64,000 nt of DNA from Paenibacillus artemisiicola (lineage in GTDB: Bacteria; Bacillota; Bacilli; Paenibacillales; Paenibacillaceae): assembly GCF_017652985.1 (NCBI RefSeq), contig NZ_JAGGDJ010000001.1, positions 62,001 to 126,000 of the forward strand. Reading direction: 5' to 3'. Position numbers and translations under genes: made by a program. How positions within the stretch are numbered: the stretch's first letter is position 1; each line of letters opens with the position of its first letter. Below are positions 42,086 to 50,184 of this stretch, one piece after another. Under the pieces are notes generated by a model. That model was given only the letters and a program-made list of their open reading frames with translations. It was not told the origin of the DNA and ran no database searches.

Positions 42086-43240
42086 ATGAAAATCGTGGTA
42101 GCACCGGATTCGTTCAAGGAAAGCATGACCGCCCGCGGGGCGGCCGCCGTCATGCGGGCGGCGATCGAAGCGGCGGCGAAAGAAACCGGGACGGAAGCGG
42201 ACGTCGTCGAGCTTCCGATCGGAGACGGCGGGGAAGGGACGCTGGAGGTGTTGACGGCCGCCATGGCGGGACGCTTGGTCGAGATCGACGCGACCGGACC
42301 GCTCGGCGAGCCGGTGAAGGCGACGTACGGCTTGTCGGGCGACGGAGCGACGGCGATCGTCGAGATGGCGCAGGCGAGCGGCCTGCAGCTCGTGCCGCCG
42401 GAGGCGCGCGACCCGCTGACGACGACGACTTACGGCACGGGGGAACTGATCCGGCACGCGCTCGGTCATGCTTCCGTGCGCCGGCTGATCGTCACGATCG
42501 GCGGCAGCGCGACGAACGACTGCGGCGCCGGGATGCTGCAGGCGCTCGGCGCCGCGGTGCTGGACGAGGCCGGACGGCCGATCGGCCGCGGCGGCGGCGC
42601 GCTCGCGCAGGCTGCGCGCGTCGATCTGGCGGGCTTGGACCGCCGGCTTCGGGAGGTAAGCGTCTCCGTCGCGTGCGACGTGACGAATCCGCTCGTCGGA
42701 CCGCGGGGCGCTTCGCGGGTGTTCGGGCCGCAGAAAGGCGCGACGCCGGAGACGGCGGATGCGCTGGACGCGGCGCTGGCGCATTTCGCGGACGTGCTTG
42801 AAGCCGCGAGCGGCGAGCGGCTGCACGACGTGCCCGGCGCCGGCGCGGCGGGCGGAATCGGCGCGGCGCTGCTGCTCTGCGGCGGCAAGCTGATGCCGGG
42901 CATCGAGCTCGCGCTGGACGCGATCGGCTTCGACGCGGCATTGGCCGGCGCGGATTATGTGTTCACCGGGGAAGGGCGCATCGACGGCCAGACCCCGGAC
43001 GGCAAGGCGATCGCGGGCATCGCGCGGCGCGCCCGCGCGGCCGGCGTGCCGGTCGTGGCGTTCGCGGGCAGTCTGCAGCCGGGCTACGAACCGCTGTACG
43101 GGGAAGGCCTGCTCGCCGCCTTCGGCATTACGCCGCGGCCGGTCGCGCTCGCCGATGCGCTGCGGGAGGGAGAAACGAATTTGTACCGGGCCGTGACGAA
43201 CGCGGTTCGGCTGCTGGCCGGCGCAAGGCGGCGGGAATAG
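42086..43240 (+). CDS. Glycerate kinase (GlxK/GarK family)
   Basis: 384 residues from the ATG at 42086 with AAAGGAG upstream. The family beginning IVVAPDSFKESMTA, the glycine-rich PIGDGGEGTLEVL, TYGTGELIRHAL, VTIGGSATNDCGAGML, CDVTNPLVGPRGAS-VFGPQKGA and GEGRIDGQTPDGKA are all present. It phosphorylates D-glycerate to 2- or 3-phosphoglycerate, linking serine or glycolate breakdown to glycolysis. No other gene of such a pathway adjoins. Part of its upstream region overlaps the gerB remnant on the other strand. Confidence 0.95.
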   Translation: MKIVVAPDSFKESMTARGAAAVMRAAIEAAAKETGTEADVVELPIGDGGEGTLEVLTAAMAGRLVEIDATGPLGEPVKATYGLSGDGATAIVEMAQASGLQLVPPEARDPLTTTTYGTGELIRHALGHASVRRLIVTIGGSATNDCGAGMLQALGAAVLDEAGRPIGRGGGALAQAARVDLAGLDRRLREVSVSVACDVTNPLVGPRGASRVFGPQKGATPETADALDAALAHFADVLEAASGERLHDVPGAGAAGGIGAALLLCGGKLMPGIELALDAIGFDAALAGADYVFTGEGRIDGQTPDGKAIAGIARRARAAGVPVVAFAGSLQPGYEPLYGEGLLAAFGITPRPVALADALREGETNLYRAVTNAVRLLAGARRRE

Positions 43241-43390
43241 GGCGGGAGGCCGACGGGGGTAATTGCGACCGCGAGGCCCGTTTGCGATAGGCCAAAGCCG
43301 TCACGGGGCGGCAGCCCGACGGGAGTGCGGCGCTCTGGCAAGCGACGTGCCAAGGGTTCGGGTTCGCGCGACGGGCGAACGTGGCGCAGG

Positions 43391-44431
43391 TTACGATTCG
43401 CGGTATCGCGACGCGAGCCGTCCGAACGCGGCCTTCGGTTCCCACGGCATTCCGGGGTACGCATCGCCGGACCGGCCAATCAAGGGCTTGACGACGCCGT
43501 AGCTCGCGATGTCGAGGTCCAGCGCCGGTTCGCCGCGGTGCGGGTAATACGGCATGACGAACGTGAACCAGAACGCGGCGTCCGCGCCTTCCTCCTCGAA
43601 GACCGGCAGCAGATCGTCCATGTACCGGACCTGCTCGTCTTCGTCGCGCGCGTAATCGCCTTTCAGCCGCGGGGGCGTCTGCTTCCGGTCGACGATGGCC
43701 CAGCCGTAGCCGCCTTTGTCCGCGGCGCCCGCGTACGTGCAGCAGCCGAACTCCAGAATCGCGACGGGCTTGCCGTGCTTGAAGTAGCCCCGCAGCTTCT
43801 CGCGGTAGCTGCCCGCGTTTCCGCGGTCGCGGTAATAATCGACGCCCACGAAATCGAACGGCGCCCAATCGACCTGCTCCCAGGTTCCGGATGCATAGGT
43901 GACCGGGCCGCGGAAATGACGGCGGACGACGGCGGCGGCTTCGGCCAGAAACGCGTTCAGCCGTTTATGGAACGAGCCTTTGCGCGCCGTGTTCAGCAGC
44001 AGCTTCCACGGGCTCATGAACGTCCCCATGCGGTCGAACGCGGTTTCGCCGGCGACGAGTCCTTTCATGAAGATCGTCAGTTCGCAGCCGGCGACGAACA
44101 CGACCGACGGGTACTGCTGCCGGAGACGCTCCGCGGCGTCCGCGCACGCTTCGAAGTAGGCGAGCGTCCGCGCTTCGTCGGCGTCGACGAAGGCCGGCGA
44201 GAACCAGACTTCGAGGCCCTGCTCGAGCGCGAAGCGCGCGGCGGCCGTCAGCCGCTCGAGGTCCTGGCCCGAAATGCGAACCGCGGTGCAGTGCAGGTCG
44301 CGGCGGATGATCTCCATCTCGCGCCGCACGACGTCGGGCTCGAACGCTTCGCGCGAGGAAGAAGCTTGCCCCCGGGTATGCGTCCCGACGTCGTAGTTGA
44401 TGCCTTTCCGATTCAATGCGCGTCTTGTCAA
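43391..44431 (-). CDS. TIM-barrel glycosidase-like protein, often labelled abortive infection protein
   Basis: 346 residues from a TTG at 44431 with GGGAGG eight bases upstream. It begins RKGINYDVG and has barrel features: FEPDVVRREMEIIRRDLHC, LEVWFSPAFVDADE, VVFVAGCELTIFMKG, PVTYASGTWEQVDW, FDFVGVDYYRD, VAILEFGCCTYAGA with a Glu at a strand end, AFWFTFVMPYYPH. Glu residues after strands 4 and 7 would suit a clan A glycosidase. Relatives I recall in actinomycetes are labelled abortive infection proteins without clear proof. It is divergent from a MarR gene across a palindrome. Confidence 0.75.
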   Translation of the reverse strand: MTRRALNRKGINYDVGTHTRGQASSSREAFEPDVVRREMEIIRRDLHCTAVRISGQDLERLTAAARFALEQGLEVWFSPAFVDADEARTLAYFEACADAAERLRQQYPSVVFVAGCELTIFMKGLVAGETAFDRMGTFMSPWKLLLNTARKGSFHKRLNAFLAEAAAVVRRHFRGPVTYASGTWEQVDWAPFDFVGVDYYRDRGNAGSYREKLRGYFKHGKPVAILEFGCCTYAGAADKGGYGWAIVDRKQTPPRLKGDYARDEDEQVRYMDDLLPVFEEEGADAAFWFTFVMPYYPHRGEPALDLDIASYGVVKPLIGRSGDAYPGMPWEPKAAFGRLASRYRES

Positions 44432-44462
44432 TTTGGCGGCCTCCCGTTCTTGAGTGGACGGC

Positions 44463-44481
44463 TTACTTTGTGGTAAAGTAA
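44463..44481. promoter_or_regulatory. Palindromic operator between the TIM-barrel gene and the MarR gene
   Basis: TTACTTT (44463-44469) and AAAGTAA (44475-44481) form a perfect 7-bp inverted repeat with a 5-base spacer. A/T-rich sequence with TATAAT-like elements (44503-44510) follows. MarR proteins bind such sites, so the adjoining regulator is the likely ligand. Confidence 0.7.
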
Positions 44482-44579
44482 ACAAAAATGAACTAAAGTA
44501 ATTATAATTAATCTATTTGTTGGATATAAGATAAATAATTGTGAACCGATTGTCAACCTGAGAGAAGGATGGAAGCAGC

Positions 44580-45056
44580 ATGGGGAACGATAGCATCGGA
44601 TCGATCGCCTCTAGTTACATGCAGCTCTTACCGCTGCTGTACCGGGCGATGGACGATCCGCAGCGGGGCAGCGGGGGATGGAAGGCGCCGGCGGACATCA
44701 CGCATTTGCAGATTCATATTTTGGAGGAACTGTACCGGAACGAGGAGGGCATCGCGATGACGCCGCTGTCCCGCGTCATCCGGGTCTCCAAGCAGCAGCT
44801 GACGCCCTTGATCGCGAAGCTGGAAGAGAAAGGCTACGTCGGCAAGCGGGCGGGCGAGACGGATAAGCGCCTCGTGCTGCTGCGGCTTACGGACAAGGGG
44901 CGGGCGATGGTCCTCGAGCGCTGGGGCGGCTTTCACGCCTCGCTTCGCGTCCGGCTGGAACGGCTTGGCGACGAAGACCGGACCGACCTGGCGTTCGCGA
45001 TCGACAAGATGGCGCGCATTCTCGGGCGGCTGCCGGATCCGGAAGCGCAGGCCTAA
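44580..45056 (+). CDS. MarR family transcriptional regulator
   Basis: 158 residues, start ATG with AGAGAAGGATGG upstream. The winged helix is clear: THLQIHILEELYRNEEGIAMTP, LSRVIRVSKQQLTPLIAKLEEKGYV, then the wing AGETDKRLVLLRLTDKGRAM with the DxR signature. Flanking helices form the dimer interface. It is divergent from the TIM-barrel gene; the palindrome between them suggests control of both. Inducer unknown. Confidence 0.92.
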   Translation: MGNDSIGSIASSYMQLLPLLYRAMDDPQRGSGGWKAPADITHLQIHILEELYRNEEGIAMTPLSRVIRVSKQQLTPLIAKLEEKGYVGKRAGETDKRLVLLRLTDKGRAMVLERWGGFHASLRVRLERLGDEDRTDLAFAIDKMARILGRLPDPEAQA

Positions 45057-45079
45057 TAAAAGCCGCGGCAGGCGCGGCT
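45055..45079 (-). terminator. Terminator of the uridine-kinase-like gene
   Basis: AGCCGCG and CGCGGCT pair around a 5-base loop, followed on the minus strand by TTTTATTA. Confidence 0.7.
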
Positions 45080-45112
45080 ATCGAAGCTTATTCGCAAGGC
45101 AAGTTCAATAAG

Positions 45113-45775
45113 CTATACGCGAAGGACGAGGTCGAACGCGGACGGCGGGCGGAGCTCGGCGAAGTAGAAGTCCTCGGCGGGATCCCAGCGCGCGTGCCAG
45201 TCGCGCTCGTCGCCGGGCTCGCGCTCGTCGTGCCGCCTGCGCCGGACGTCCGTCGGCGCGTCGACGAGGACCGCAAAGCCGATCAGATCCGCCAGCTCCG
45301 GCAGCGTCGAATAGATGCCGTCGAGCAGGATGATGTCCGCCGGCCGCACGACGACGGGGATCGGCGCTACCCGGTCCGCGGTCTCGAACGAGAACGGGCG
45401 ATAGCTCGCGGCTTCGCCGGCCAGCAGCGGCAGCAGCGCTTCCCGGCGCGCGCGTCGCCAATCCATGCAGCGCCGGCATTTCTGCCCGGACGTGCAGCGG
45501 TCCCATTCCTCGTCCGCGACCGACGCGTCGAAGAAGTCGTCGTAATGGACGACCGCCGCGCCGATCAGCGGCGCGGCCAGCAGCGCGAGCGTCGATTTGC
45601 CGGCGCCGCTGCCGCCGTCGAGCGCGACGAGGAGCGGCTTGCCGGGCGGCGAATGCCGGCGGCGCAGCCGGACCGCATCCGCGAGCGAACGCGCGGCGGC
45701 GCAGACGGCGTCCGGCGGAACCGGCACGCCTGGCTGCGGTGAGGAGAACGGCGAATTCGGGTCATTACGATCCAT
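45113..45775 (-). CDS. P-loop kinase, uridine kinase-like
   Basis: 220 residues from the ATG at 45775 (AAAGGAAG upstream; a longer reading from 45811 lacks a site). Walker A GGSGAGKSTLAL follows a VALD strand; AAVVHYDDFFD matches the nucleoside-binding DDFY motif of uridine kinases; DIILLDGIYST the Walker B strand; RRRRHDEREPGDE a basic lid with Arg residues. A CTSGQKCRRC-like Cys trio in the middle is unusual. It probably phosphorylates a small alcohol or nucleoside, but uridine specificity is not shown. Confidence 0.8.
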   Translation of the reverse strand: MDRNDPNSPFSSPQPGVPVPPDAVCAAARSLADAVRLRRRHSPPGKPLLVALDGGSGAGKSTLALLAAPLIGAAVVHYDDFFDASVADEEWDRCTSGQKCRRCMDWRRARREALLPLLAGEAASYRPFSFETADRVAPIPVVVRPADIILLDGIYSTLPELADLIGFAVLVDAPTDVRRRRHDEREPGDERDWHARWDPAEDFYFAELRPPSAFDLVLRV

Positions 45776-45905
45776 GGGCGGCACTTCCTTTCTCGGGCGG
45801 GTTGTCCCCATCTATTCGCGCTTCGCGCCGCATATACCTGCTAACGGGAGGCCGGAAGCGGCTCGCGACCGGGCCGCCCGAGCTTCGAAAGGGGAGAGGC
45901 TGCTC

Positions 45906-46172
45906 ATGCATGGTCCGGGATATATCCTGCTGTGGCTCGTATTGCTTCTTGTGCTGTTCGCCGCCGGCTGGCGGAGACGGTGGTGGCCGTTCGCCGCGTA
46001 CGCGGCCGGCTGCGTCGTCTTCTTCGTCGAAGTGAACCGCGGCAACGGCGGCTGGGACGATTTGGCCGATTTCGCCACGTTCCTCGTATTCGTCGTGCCG
46101 CTCTATCTCATCGGAACCGCCGCGTGGCTGATCATGCTGCTCGCGGAGCGCAGGCGGAGAACGCGCCGCTAG
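45906..46172 (+). CDS. Small membrane protein, unknown
   Basis: 88 residues from the ATG at 45906 with GGGGAGAGG upstream. Three hydrophobic segments (ILLWLVLLLVLFAAGW; PFAAYAAGCVVFFVEV; FLVFVVPLYLIGTAAWLIMLLA) and Arg-rich loops (RRRWW; ERRRRTRR) predict an inside-positive membrane protein. No family is recognised. It stands between the kinase gene on the other strand and the thiamine-binding protein, with no clear terminator. Confidence 0.65.
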   Translation: MHGPGYILLWLVLLLVLFAAGWRRRWWPFAAYAAGCVVFFVEVNRGNGGWDDLADFATFLVFVVPLYLIGTAAWLIMLLAERRRRTRR

Positions 46173-46256
46173 CGGACGGCGTCGCGCGGCGGTATTGAAA
46201 GTCCGCTGTTTATCCAGGTTAATCCTAGTCATCTACAATAGGAGGGTGATGCAAGC

Positions 46257-46562
46257 ATGGCGATCGTACAAGTCACGGTCGTGCCGCTCGGCACGGAAAC
46301 CCCGAGCCTCGGCGCCTATGTCGCGTCCGTCGTTCGGGTGCTGCAGGAAGCGAAGGAGCCGATTACGTACCAGCTTACGCCGATGAGCACCATTATCGAA
46401 GGCGAGCTGGACGACCTGCTGGCCGTCGTCCGTCGCATGCACGAAGCGCCTTTCGGGAGCGGCGCGGCGCGGGTGTCGACCTCCGTCACGATCGACGACC
46501 GGCGGGACAAGAAGGGAACGATGGCCCAGAAGCTGCATTCCGTGGAAGAAAAGCTGAAGTAG
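46257..46562 (+). CDS. MTH1187/YkoF-type thiamine-binding family protein (DUF77)
   Basis: 101 residues with GGAGGGTGAT before the ATG. The ferredoxin-like fold shows VQVTVVPLGTETPSLGAYVASVV, YQLTPMSTIIEGELDDLL and VSTSVTIDDRRDKKGTMAQKL, the MTH1187 pattern. Members bind thiamine or related ligands as oligomers; some act with transporters. No thiamine gene or riboswitch is close. Confidence 0.88.
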   Translation: MAIVQVTVVPLGTETPSLGAYVASVVRVLQEAKEPITYQLTPMSTIIEGELDDLLAVVRRMHEAPFGSGAARVSTSVTIDDRRDKKGTMAQKLHSVEEKLK

Positions 46563-46638
46563 GACGGTTTTCCCGCGGTCGGCTGACGGCGGCTGTCAGC
46601 GAAGCCGGCGTAAGCTGGAGGAGAAAGGAGGCGGCGGC

Positions 46639-47223
46639 ATGGAAGAGCGATTCAAGGAGCTCCCCGTACTCGGATTTGCCGACACGGCGGAACTCGAAGA
46701 CTGGCTGGCGGAGCATCACGCGACCTCGTCCGGCTTCTGGCTGCTGATCGCGAAGAAGGGATCGGGCGAGGCTTCGGTGACGTACGGCGAAGCGCTGGAA
46801 GCCGCGCTCTGCTACGGCTGGATCGACAGTCAGAAGGAAAAGCGGGACGCGTCGCATTGGATCCAGCGGTTCACCCCGCGCGGTCCGCGGAGCATCTGGT
46901 CGAAGGTGAACAAGGAGAAGGCGGAGCGCCTCATCGAAGAAGACCGGATGAAGCCGGCCGGCCTGCGGGCGATCGAGGCGGCGAAGCGCGGCGGCGAATG
47001 GGACAAGGCGTACGCCTCCCAGAGCAGCGCGGAAGTGCCGGCGGATTTCGCGGAGGCGCTGGCGGGCAGCCCGAAGGCGAAGGCGTTCTTCGACGCGCTC
47101 GACAGGCAGAACCGCTACGCGATGACGTTCCGGATCCACGGCGCCAAGAAGCCCGAAAACCGGGCCAAGCGGATCGCGCAGTTCGTGGAGATGCTGGAGA
47201 AGGGCGAGAAAATTTATAATTAG
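46639..47223 (+). CDS. YdeI/OmpD-associated family protein
   Basis: 194 residues with AGAAAGGAGG before the ATG. It follows the YdeI pattern: LPVLGFADTAELEDWLAEHHATSSGFWLLIAKKGS, LEAALCYGWIDSQKEKRDASHWIQRFTPR, SIWSKVNKEKAERLIEE, then the Ala-rich OmdA half with FFDALDRQNRYAMTFRI and AKKPENRAKRI. The family is linked to resistance to cationic peptides or bacteriocins in some bacteria, but no biochemistry is established. Confidence 0.88.
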   Translation: MEERFKELPVLGFADTAELEDWLAEHHATSSGFWLLIAKKGSGEASVTYGEALEAALCYGWIDSQKEKRDASHWIQRFTPRGPRSIWSKVNKEKAERLIEEDRMKPAGLRAIEAAKRGGEWDKAYASQSSAEVPADFAEALAGSPKAKAFFDALDRQNRYAMTFRIHGAKKPENRAKRIAQFVEMLEKGEKIYN

Positions 47224-47256
47224 CCGGCGGTCTCCGGACGGTCGGCGCACGCGAAA

Positions 47257-47279
47257 GAGGAGGCCGCCGGCCTCCTCTT
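47257..47279. terminator. Bidirectional hairpin between YdeI and LysR genes
   Basis: GAGGAGGCCG pairs with CGGCCTCCTC; T-tails are weak on both sides (TTGTC; TTTCG). The convergent arrangement supports a terminator role. Confidence 0.55.
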
Positions 47280-47280
47280 G

Positions 47281-48162
47281 TCATGTCGCGGCTTCGTCGT
47301 TGACGGGCGGCTCGGCCGGAATCATGGCCATGAACGCCGTCAGCGCGCTGCTCGCGAACGCGTCCTTGCGCGTGATGAACGCCGTCGTCATCAGGCGATG
47401 CCGTTCGTCGAGGGGGAAGACGCGGATCAGGCCGTCTTCCCGCTGCTTGCGGACGACCGACAAGGGCAGAAGCGAGATGCCGAGCCCGGCCGTCACGCCG
47501 CCGATAATGGCTTCCAGCGTGCCGAATTCCATGACGGGCGTCCGCGCCGGCGCGTGCTCGCGCATCCAAACCTCCAGGATGTCGCGGTACGAGCAGCCGC
47601 GGGCGAACACGAGAATCGGCCGCTCGACGGCCTCTTCCAGCGTGCCGACCGACGGGTGCGCCCCGATGGCCAGCTCCTCCGTGAAGGCCGGCACGGATTG
47701 CAGCTCCGGGTGGTCGCAGTCGGCGCCGATGAAAGCCCCGTCCAGCTCATAGCGCAGCACCCGCTCGATCATGTCCTCCGTATGGCCCGTCGCCACCGAG
47801 AGGCGGACGTCCGGGTAGCGCGCGTAATAGGCCGTGAGCAGCCGGGGCAGCCGCACGGCGGCGGCCGTCTGGGTGGAGCCGATCGCGAGCGGGCCGGCGG
47901 GCTTCTCGTTCGAGGTCAGCGCCTTGACCGCTTCGTCCAGCATGCCGACGATCCGCTCCGCGTAGGCGAGCAGGGTCGTTCCCGCGGAGGAGAGCAGCAT
48001 GCCGCGGTTGTGCCGGTGAAAGAGCGGGGTGCCGAGCTCCGCTTCCAGCTGGCGGATGCGCGCGGTGACGTTGGACTGCACGTAACCGAGCCGCGCGGCT
48101 GCTTTCGTGATGGATCCTTCGCGGGCGACGGCTTGGAACACCCGCAACTCTCCGCTTTCCAT
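47281..48162 (-). CDS. LysR family transcriptional regulator
   Basis: 293 residues. The N-terminal helix-turn-helix reads LRVFQAVAREGSITKAAARLGYVQSNVTARIRQLEAELGTPLFHRHNRG in segments typical of LysR; the remaining 200 residues form the two-lobed effector domain (LAIGSTQTAAAVRLPRLL at its start, GLGISLLPLSVV near the end). It is divergent from an EamA exporter gene with 127 bases between, so it most likely regulates that gene. Effector unknown. Confidence 0.93.
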   Translation of the reverse strand: MESGELRVFQAVAREGSITKAAARLGYVQSNVTARIRQLEAELGTPLFHRHNRGMLLSSAGTTLLAYAERIVGMLDEAVKALTSNEKPAGPLAIGSTQTAAAVRLPRLLTAYYARYPDVRLSVATGHTEDMIERVLRYELDGAFIGADCDHPELQSVPAFTEELAIGAHPSVGTLEEAVERPILVFARGCSYRDILEVWMREHAPARTPVMEFGTLEAIIGGVTAGLGISLLPLSVVRKQREDGLIRVFPLDERHRLMTTAFITRKDAFASSALTAFMAMIPAEPPVNDEAAT

Positions 48163-48198
48163 TTGCGATCACGCTCCCATTCTTGGACATCATTATTT

Positions 48199-48225
48199 AT
48201 GATTGCCGGTATCGTTAACAATCAT
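48199..48225. promoter_or_regulatory. Candidate LysR binding site
   Basis: ATGATTG (48199-48205) and CAATCAT (48219-48225) are inverted arms separated by 13 bases, so the inner ATTG and CAAT fit the T-N11-A layout of LysR sites loosely. It lies in the short region between the divergent start codons. Confidence 0.55.
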
Positions 48226-48289
48226 TATACATAAAACCAGACCTCCTCTACAATAGGGTACATCGCTCGCATACAGAAGGAGGAACACC

Positions 48290-49174
48290 ATGAATAAAGT
48301 CCGCTATTTCGGTCTCGTCGCGATCACGACGTTCATCATGGGGCTGGCGTTTCCCGTCGGCAAAATCGCGCTGCGCTACGCGCCGCCGTTCTTCATGATG
48401 AGCATCCGGTTCGTGTTCGCCGGCATATTGCTTGCCCTGATCGTCCGGCTGCTCGGCAAGCGGCAGCCGAGGGGAGGCCGGCAGTGGCTGCAGGCGGCGG
48501 TCATCGGGCTCGTCCAATCCGGCGCCGTCATGGGCTGCGCGTATTATTCGATGCGTTGGATCACGTCCGGCGAATCCGCGATCATCACGTGCTCCAATCC
48601 GCTGATCGTCATCGTGCTCGGCACGCTGTTCGGCGGCGCTACGTACCGCGCCCTCCAGTGGCTCGGCGTCGCGGTCGGCCTCGCCGGCGTCGCGTTCGCG
48701 TTCGGCTTTCAGCTCGGCTTCCAGCCGGGGACGTTCATCGGCCTTGGCGGGGCGTTCAGCTTCGCCGTCGCGACGCTGCTCATCAAACGGTGGGGACCCG
48801 GCTTCGACATGACCGTTCTCGCCGCTTATCAAATGCTGGCGGGCGGCCTCGGGCTGCTTGCGCTGAGCTTGATCACGGAGCAGCCGCGCTTTACGTTCTC
48901 GACCTCGTCGGTCTTGGTCACGCTCTGGCTATCGCTTATCTGCTCGATTCTGCAGTTCGCGCTGTGGTTCTATCTGCTGCGCACCGGCGATCCGGCCAAG
49001 ACGAGCTCGTTCCTGTTTCTCGTGCCCGTCTTCGGCGTCCTCTCCAGCTGGTTGCTGCTCGGCGAGCAGGTCCATTGGTACGTCGGCGTCGGCGGGGCGT
49101 TCATCTGCGCCGGCATCGTGCTCGTCAACCGGGAGCCCCGGAAGCGCGAAGCGGCCGCCGCGCTATCGGCCTGA
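48290..49174 (+). CDS. EamA/DMT family exporter
   Basis: 294 residues with AGAAGGAGG before the ATG and ten predicted helices in two EamA repeats (TTFIMGLAFPVGKIALRYAPP; SAIITCSNPLIVIVLG; second repeat from FAVATLLIKRWGPGFDMTVLA; FLFLVPVFGVLSSWLLLGE). This is the YdcZ/RhtA-like branch of metabolite exporters. Divergent from the LysR gene, which suggests effector-induced export, as for amino-acid exporters. Substrate not shown. Confidence 0.92.
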   Translation: MNKVRYFGLVAITTFIMGLAFPVGKIALRYAPPFFMMSIRFVFAGILLALIVRLLGKRQPRGGRQWLQAAVIGLVQSGAVMGCAYYSMRWITSGESAIITCSNPLIVIVLGTLFGGATYRALQWLGVAVGLAGVAFAFGFQLGFQPGTFIGLGGAFSFAVATLLIKRWGPGFDMTVLAAYQMLAGGLGLLALSLITEQPRFTFSTSSVLVTLWLSLICSILQFALWFYLLRTGDPAKTSSFLFLVPVFGVLSSWLLLGEQVHWYVGVGGAFICAGIVLVNREPRKREAAAALSA

Positions 49175-49256
49175 TCCCGCGCGAGCACGGGCGCAAGACG
49201 GATAGAAGGCGGGAGAAGCCGGCCCCTTGCGATCGGTTCGCATGCCCTTCGGCGAA

Positions 49257-49285
49257 TTGCCAGATCGGCGGGCGGCTGATATACT
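49257..49285 (+). promoter_or_regulatory. Promoter of the FusB-like leader transcript
   Basis: TTGCCA (49257-49262), 17 bases, TATACT (49280-49285). The start would be near 49292, giving an untranslated leader of about 200 bases. Confidence 0.75.
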
Positions 49286-49291
49286 GGACAC

Positions 49292-49490
49292 ATCTTTTGG
49301 CAAGGGGGCTGGTACGGATGGCAATACGAGATTGCCGGACCGGAGCAACTCATGCAAAGCCCGCATCAGGGGCGATACTTTGCATGGGGCCTAACGGAGC
49401 AATGCCGATCGCCCGCATACGTGATCGCGTCTCATGATGGGCTTTGCACCTTATGGAACGACCAATCCAAAATAAGGGGCTGACCATCCA
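49292..49490 (+). promoter_or_regulatory. Structured leader with alternative hairpins, candidate attenuator
   Basis: ATGCAAAG (49352-49359) can pair with CTTTGCAT (49378-49385) or, as part of a 14-bp bulged stem (49353-49368), with TGATGGGCTTTGCA (49435-49448); the two are mutually exclusive. Inside, GGGCGAT (49370-49376) pairs with ATCGCCC (49408-49414). A small hairpin GGCAAT-ATTGCC lies at 49320-49336. Lastly, CCTTAT (49449-49454) pairs with ATAAGG (49472-49477), which contains the AAGGGG ribosome binding site of the FusB-like gene. A short open frame spans the first arms. All are seen in the sequence; the regulatory role is inferred. Confidence 0.7.
49318..49437 (+). CDS. Candidate leader peptide, 39 residues
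   Basis: ATG at 49318 is nine bases after AAGGGGG. The peptide (MAIRDCRTGATHAKPASGAI, then LCMGPNGAMPIARIRDRVS) ends at a TGA inside the 3' arm of the outer leader stem. Translation would cross the alternative hairpin arms, so a ribosome stalled early would free or mask pairing partners. It has no family resemblance, fitting a regulatory peptide; it could also be a chance frame. Confidence 0.5.
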   Translation: MAIRDCRTGATHAKPASGAILCMGPNGAMPIARIRDRVS

Positions 49491-50156
49491 ATGCCGACGC
49501 CATTCATTCGCAACCATCAATTCAACGCCATTCGCAGGCAATCCGAGCTGCTGATCCAAGCGCTCCGCACGGTCGCCGACCGCAACGTGCTGAAGGCGGT
49601 CCGCGACAACGCCGCGTATAAACTCGACGAACTGTTCCCGGAGCTTCCGGACGAGCGGAGACGGGAGCTGGCGGCGCTGTCCGAGCTGGATACGGCCGAA
49701 CAATTCCAGCAGTATCTCGAAGGGCTGGAGCCGTGGCGCGAAGCCTTTCCGCCGATGTCGAACAATCAGCTGCGGAAGCTGTTCCCGAAGACCAAGAAGC
49801 TGAACGCGCCGGACATGGCGCTGCTGGATTTCCGCCGGCTGACCTATCTCGGCTGGACGGATATCGCCGCGAACCGCATGTACCTCGTCTACCCGAGCGA
49901 CGGTCGGTACATCGGCATCGCGGGCCGGTTCACGGCCGTGAACAAGAAAGGATACTGCCTGATCTGCAACGGCTACGAGGAGATCGCGCTCTTCACGGTC
50001 AAGACGCGGCCGGCCAATTCGCCGCCGGACTACTACAAGGCGTTCGGCAACTACATTTGCCTCGACAGCCAGGCGTGCAACCGCCGCATCGCGGACACGG
50101 CGGCGCTGGAGCAATTCATTCAGACGATTCGCGAAGGCAAAGCGGCCGACGCCTAA
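49491..50156 (+). CDS. FusB/FBP family EF-G-binding protein
   Basis: 221 residues. The N-terminal helical bundle (IRNHQFNAIRRQSELLIQAL, KLDELFPELPDERRRELAAL) and FPPMSNNQLRKLFPKTKKLN precede a C-terminal domain with a treble-clef zinc site: GYCLICNGYEE and YICLDSQACNRRI. This is the FusB/FusC and fibronectin-binding-like family; staphylococcal FusB binds EF-G and frees it from fusidic-acid-stalled ribosomes. Chromosomal homologues in Bacillales may aid translation generally. The ATG is 10-12 bases after AAGGGG, which lies in a hairpin of the leader. Confidence 0.88.
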   Translation: MPTPFIRNHQFNAIRRQSELLIQALRTVADRNVLKAVRDNAAYKLDELFPELPDERRRELAALSELDTAEQFQQYLEGLEPWREAFPPMSNNQLRKLFPKTKKLNAPDMALLDFRRLTYLGWTDIAANRMYLVYPSDGRYIGIAGRFTAVNKKGYCLICNGYEEIALFTVKTRPANSPPDYYKAFGNYICLDSQACNRRIADTAALEQFIQTIREGKAADA

Positions 50157-50184
50157 TGGCGCGTCGCCGGCTCGCTAACGCGGA

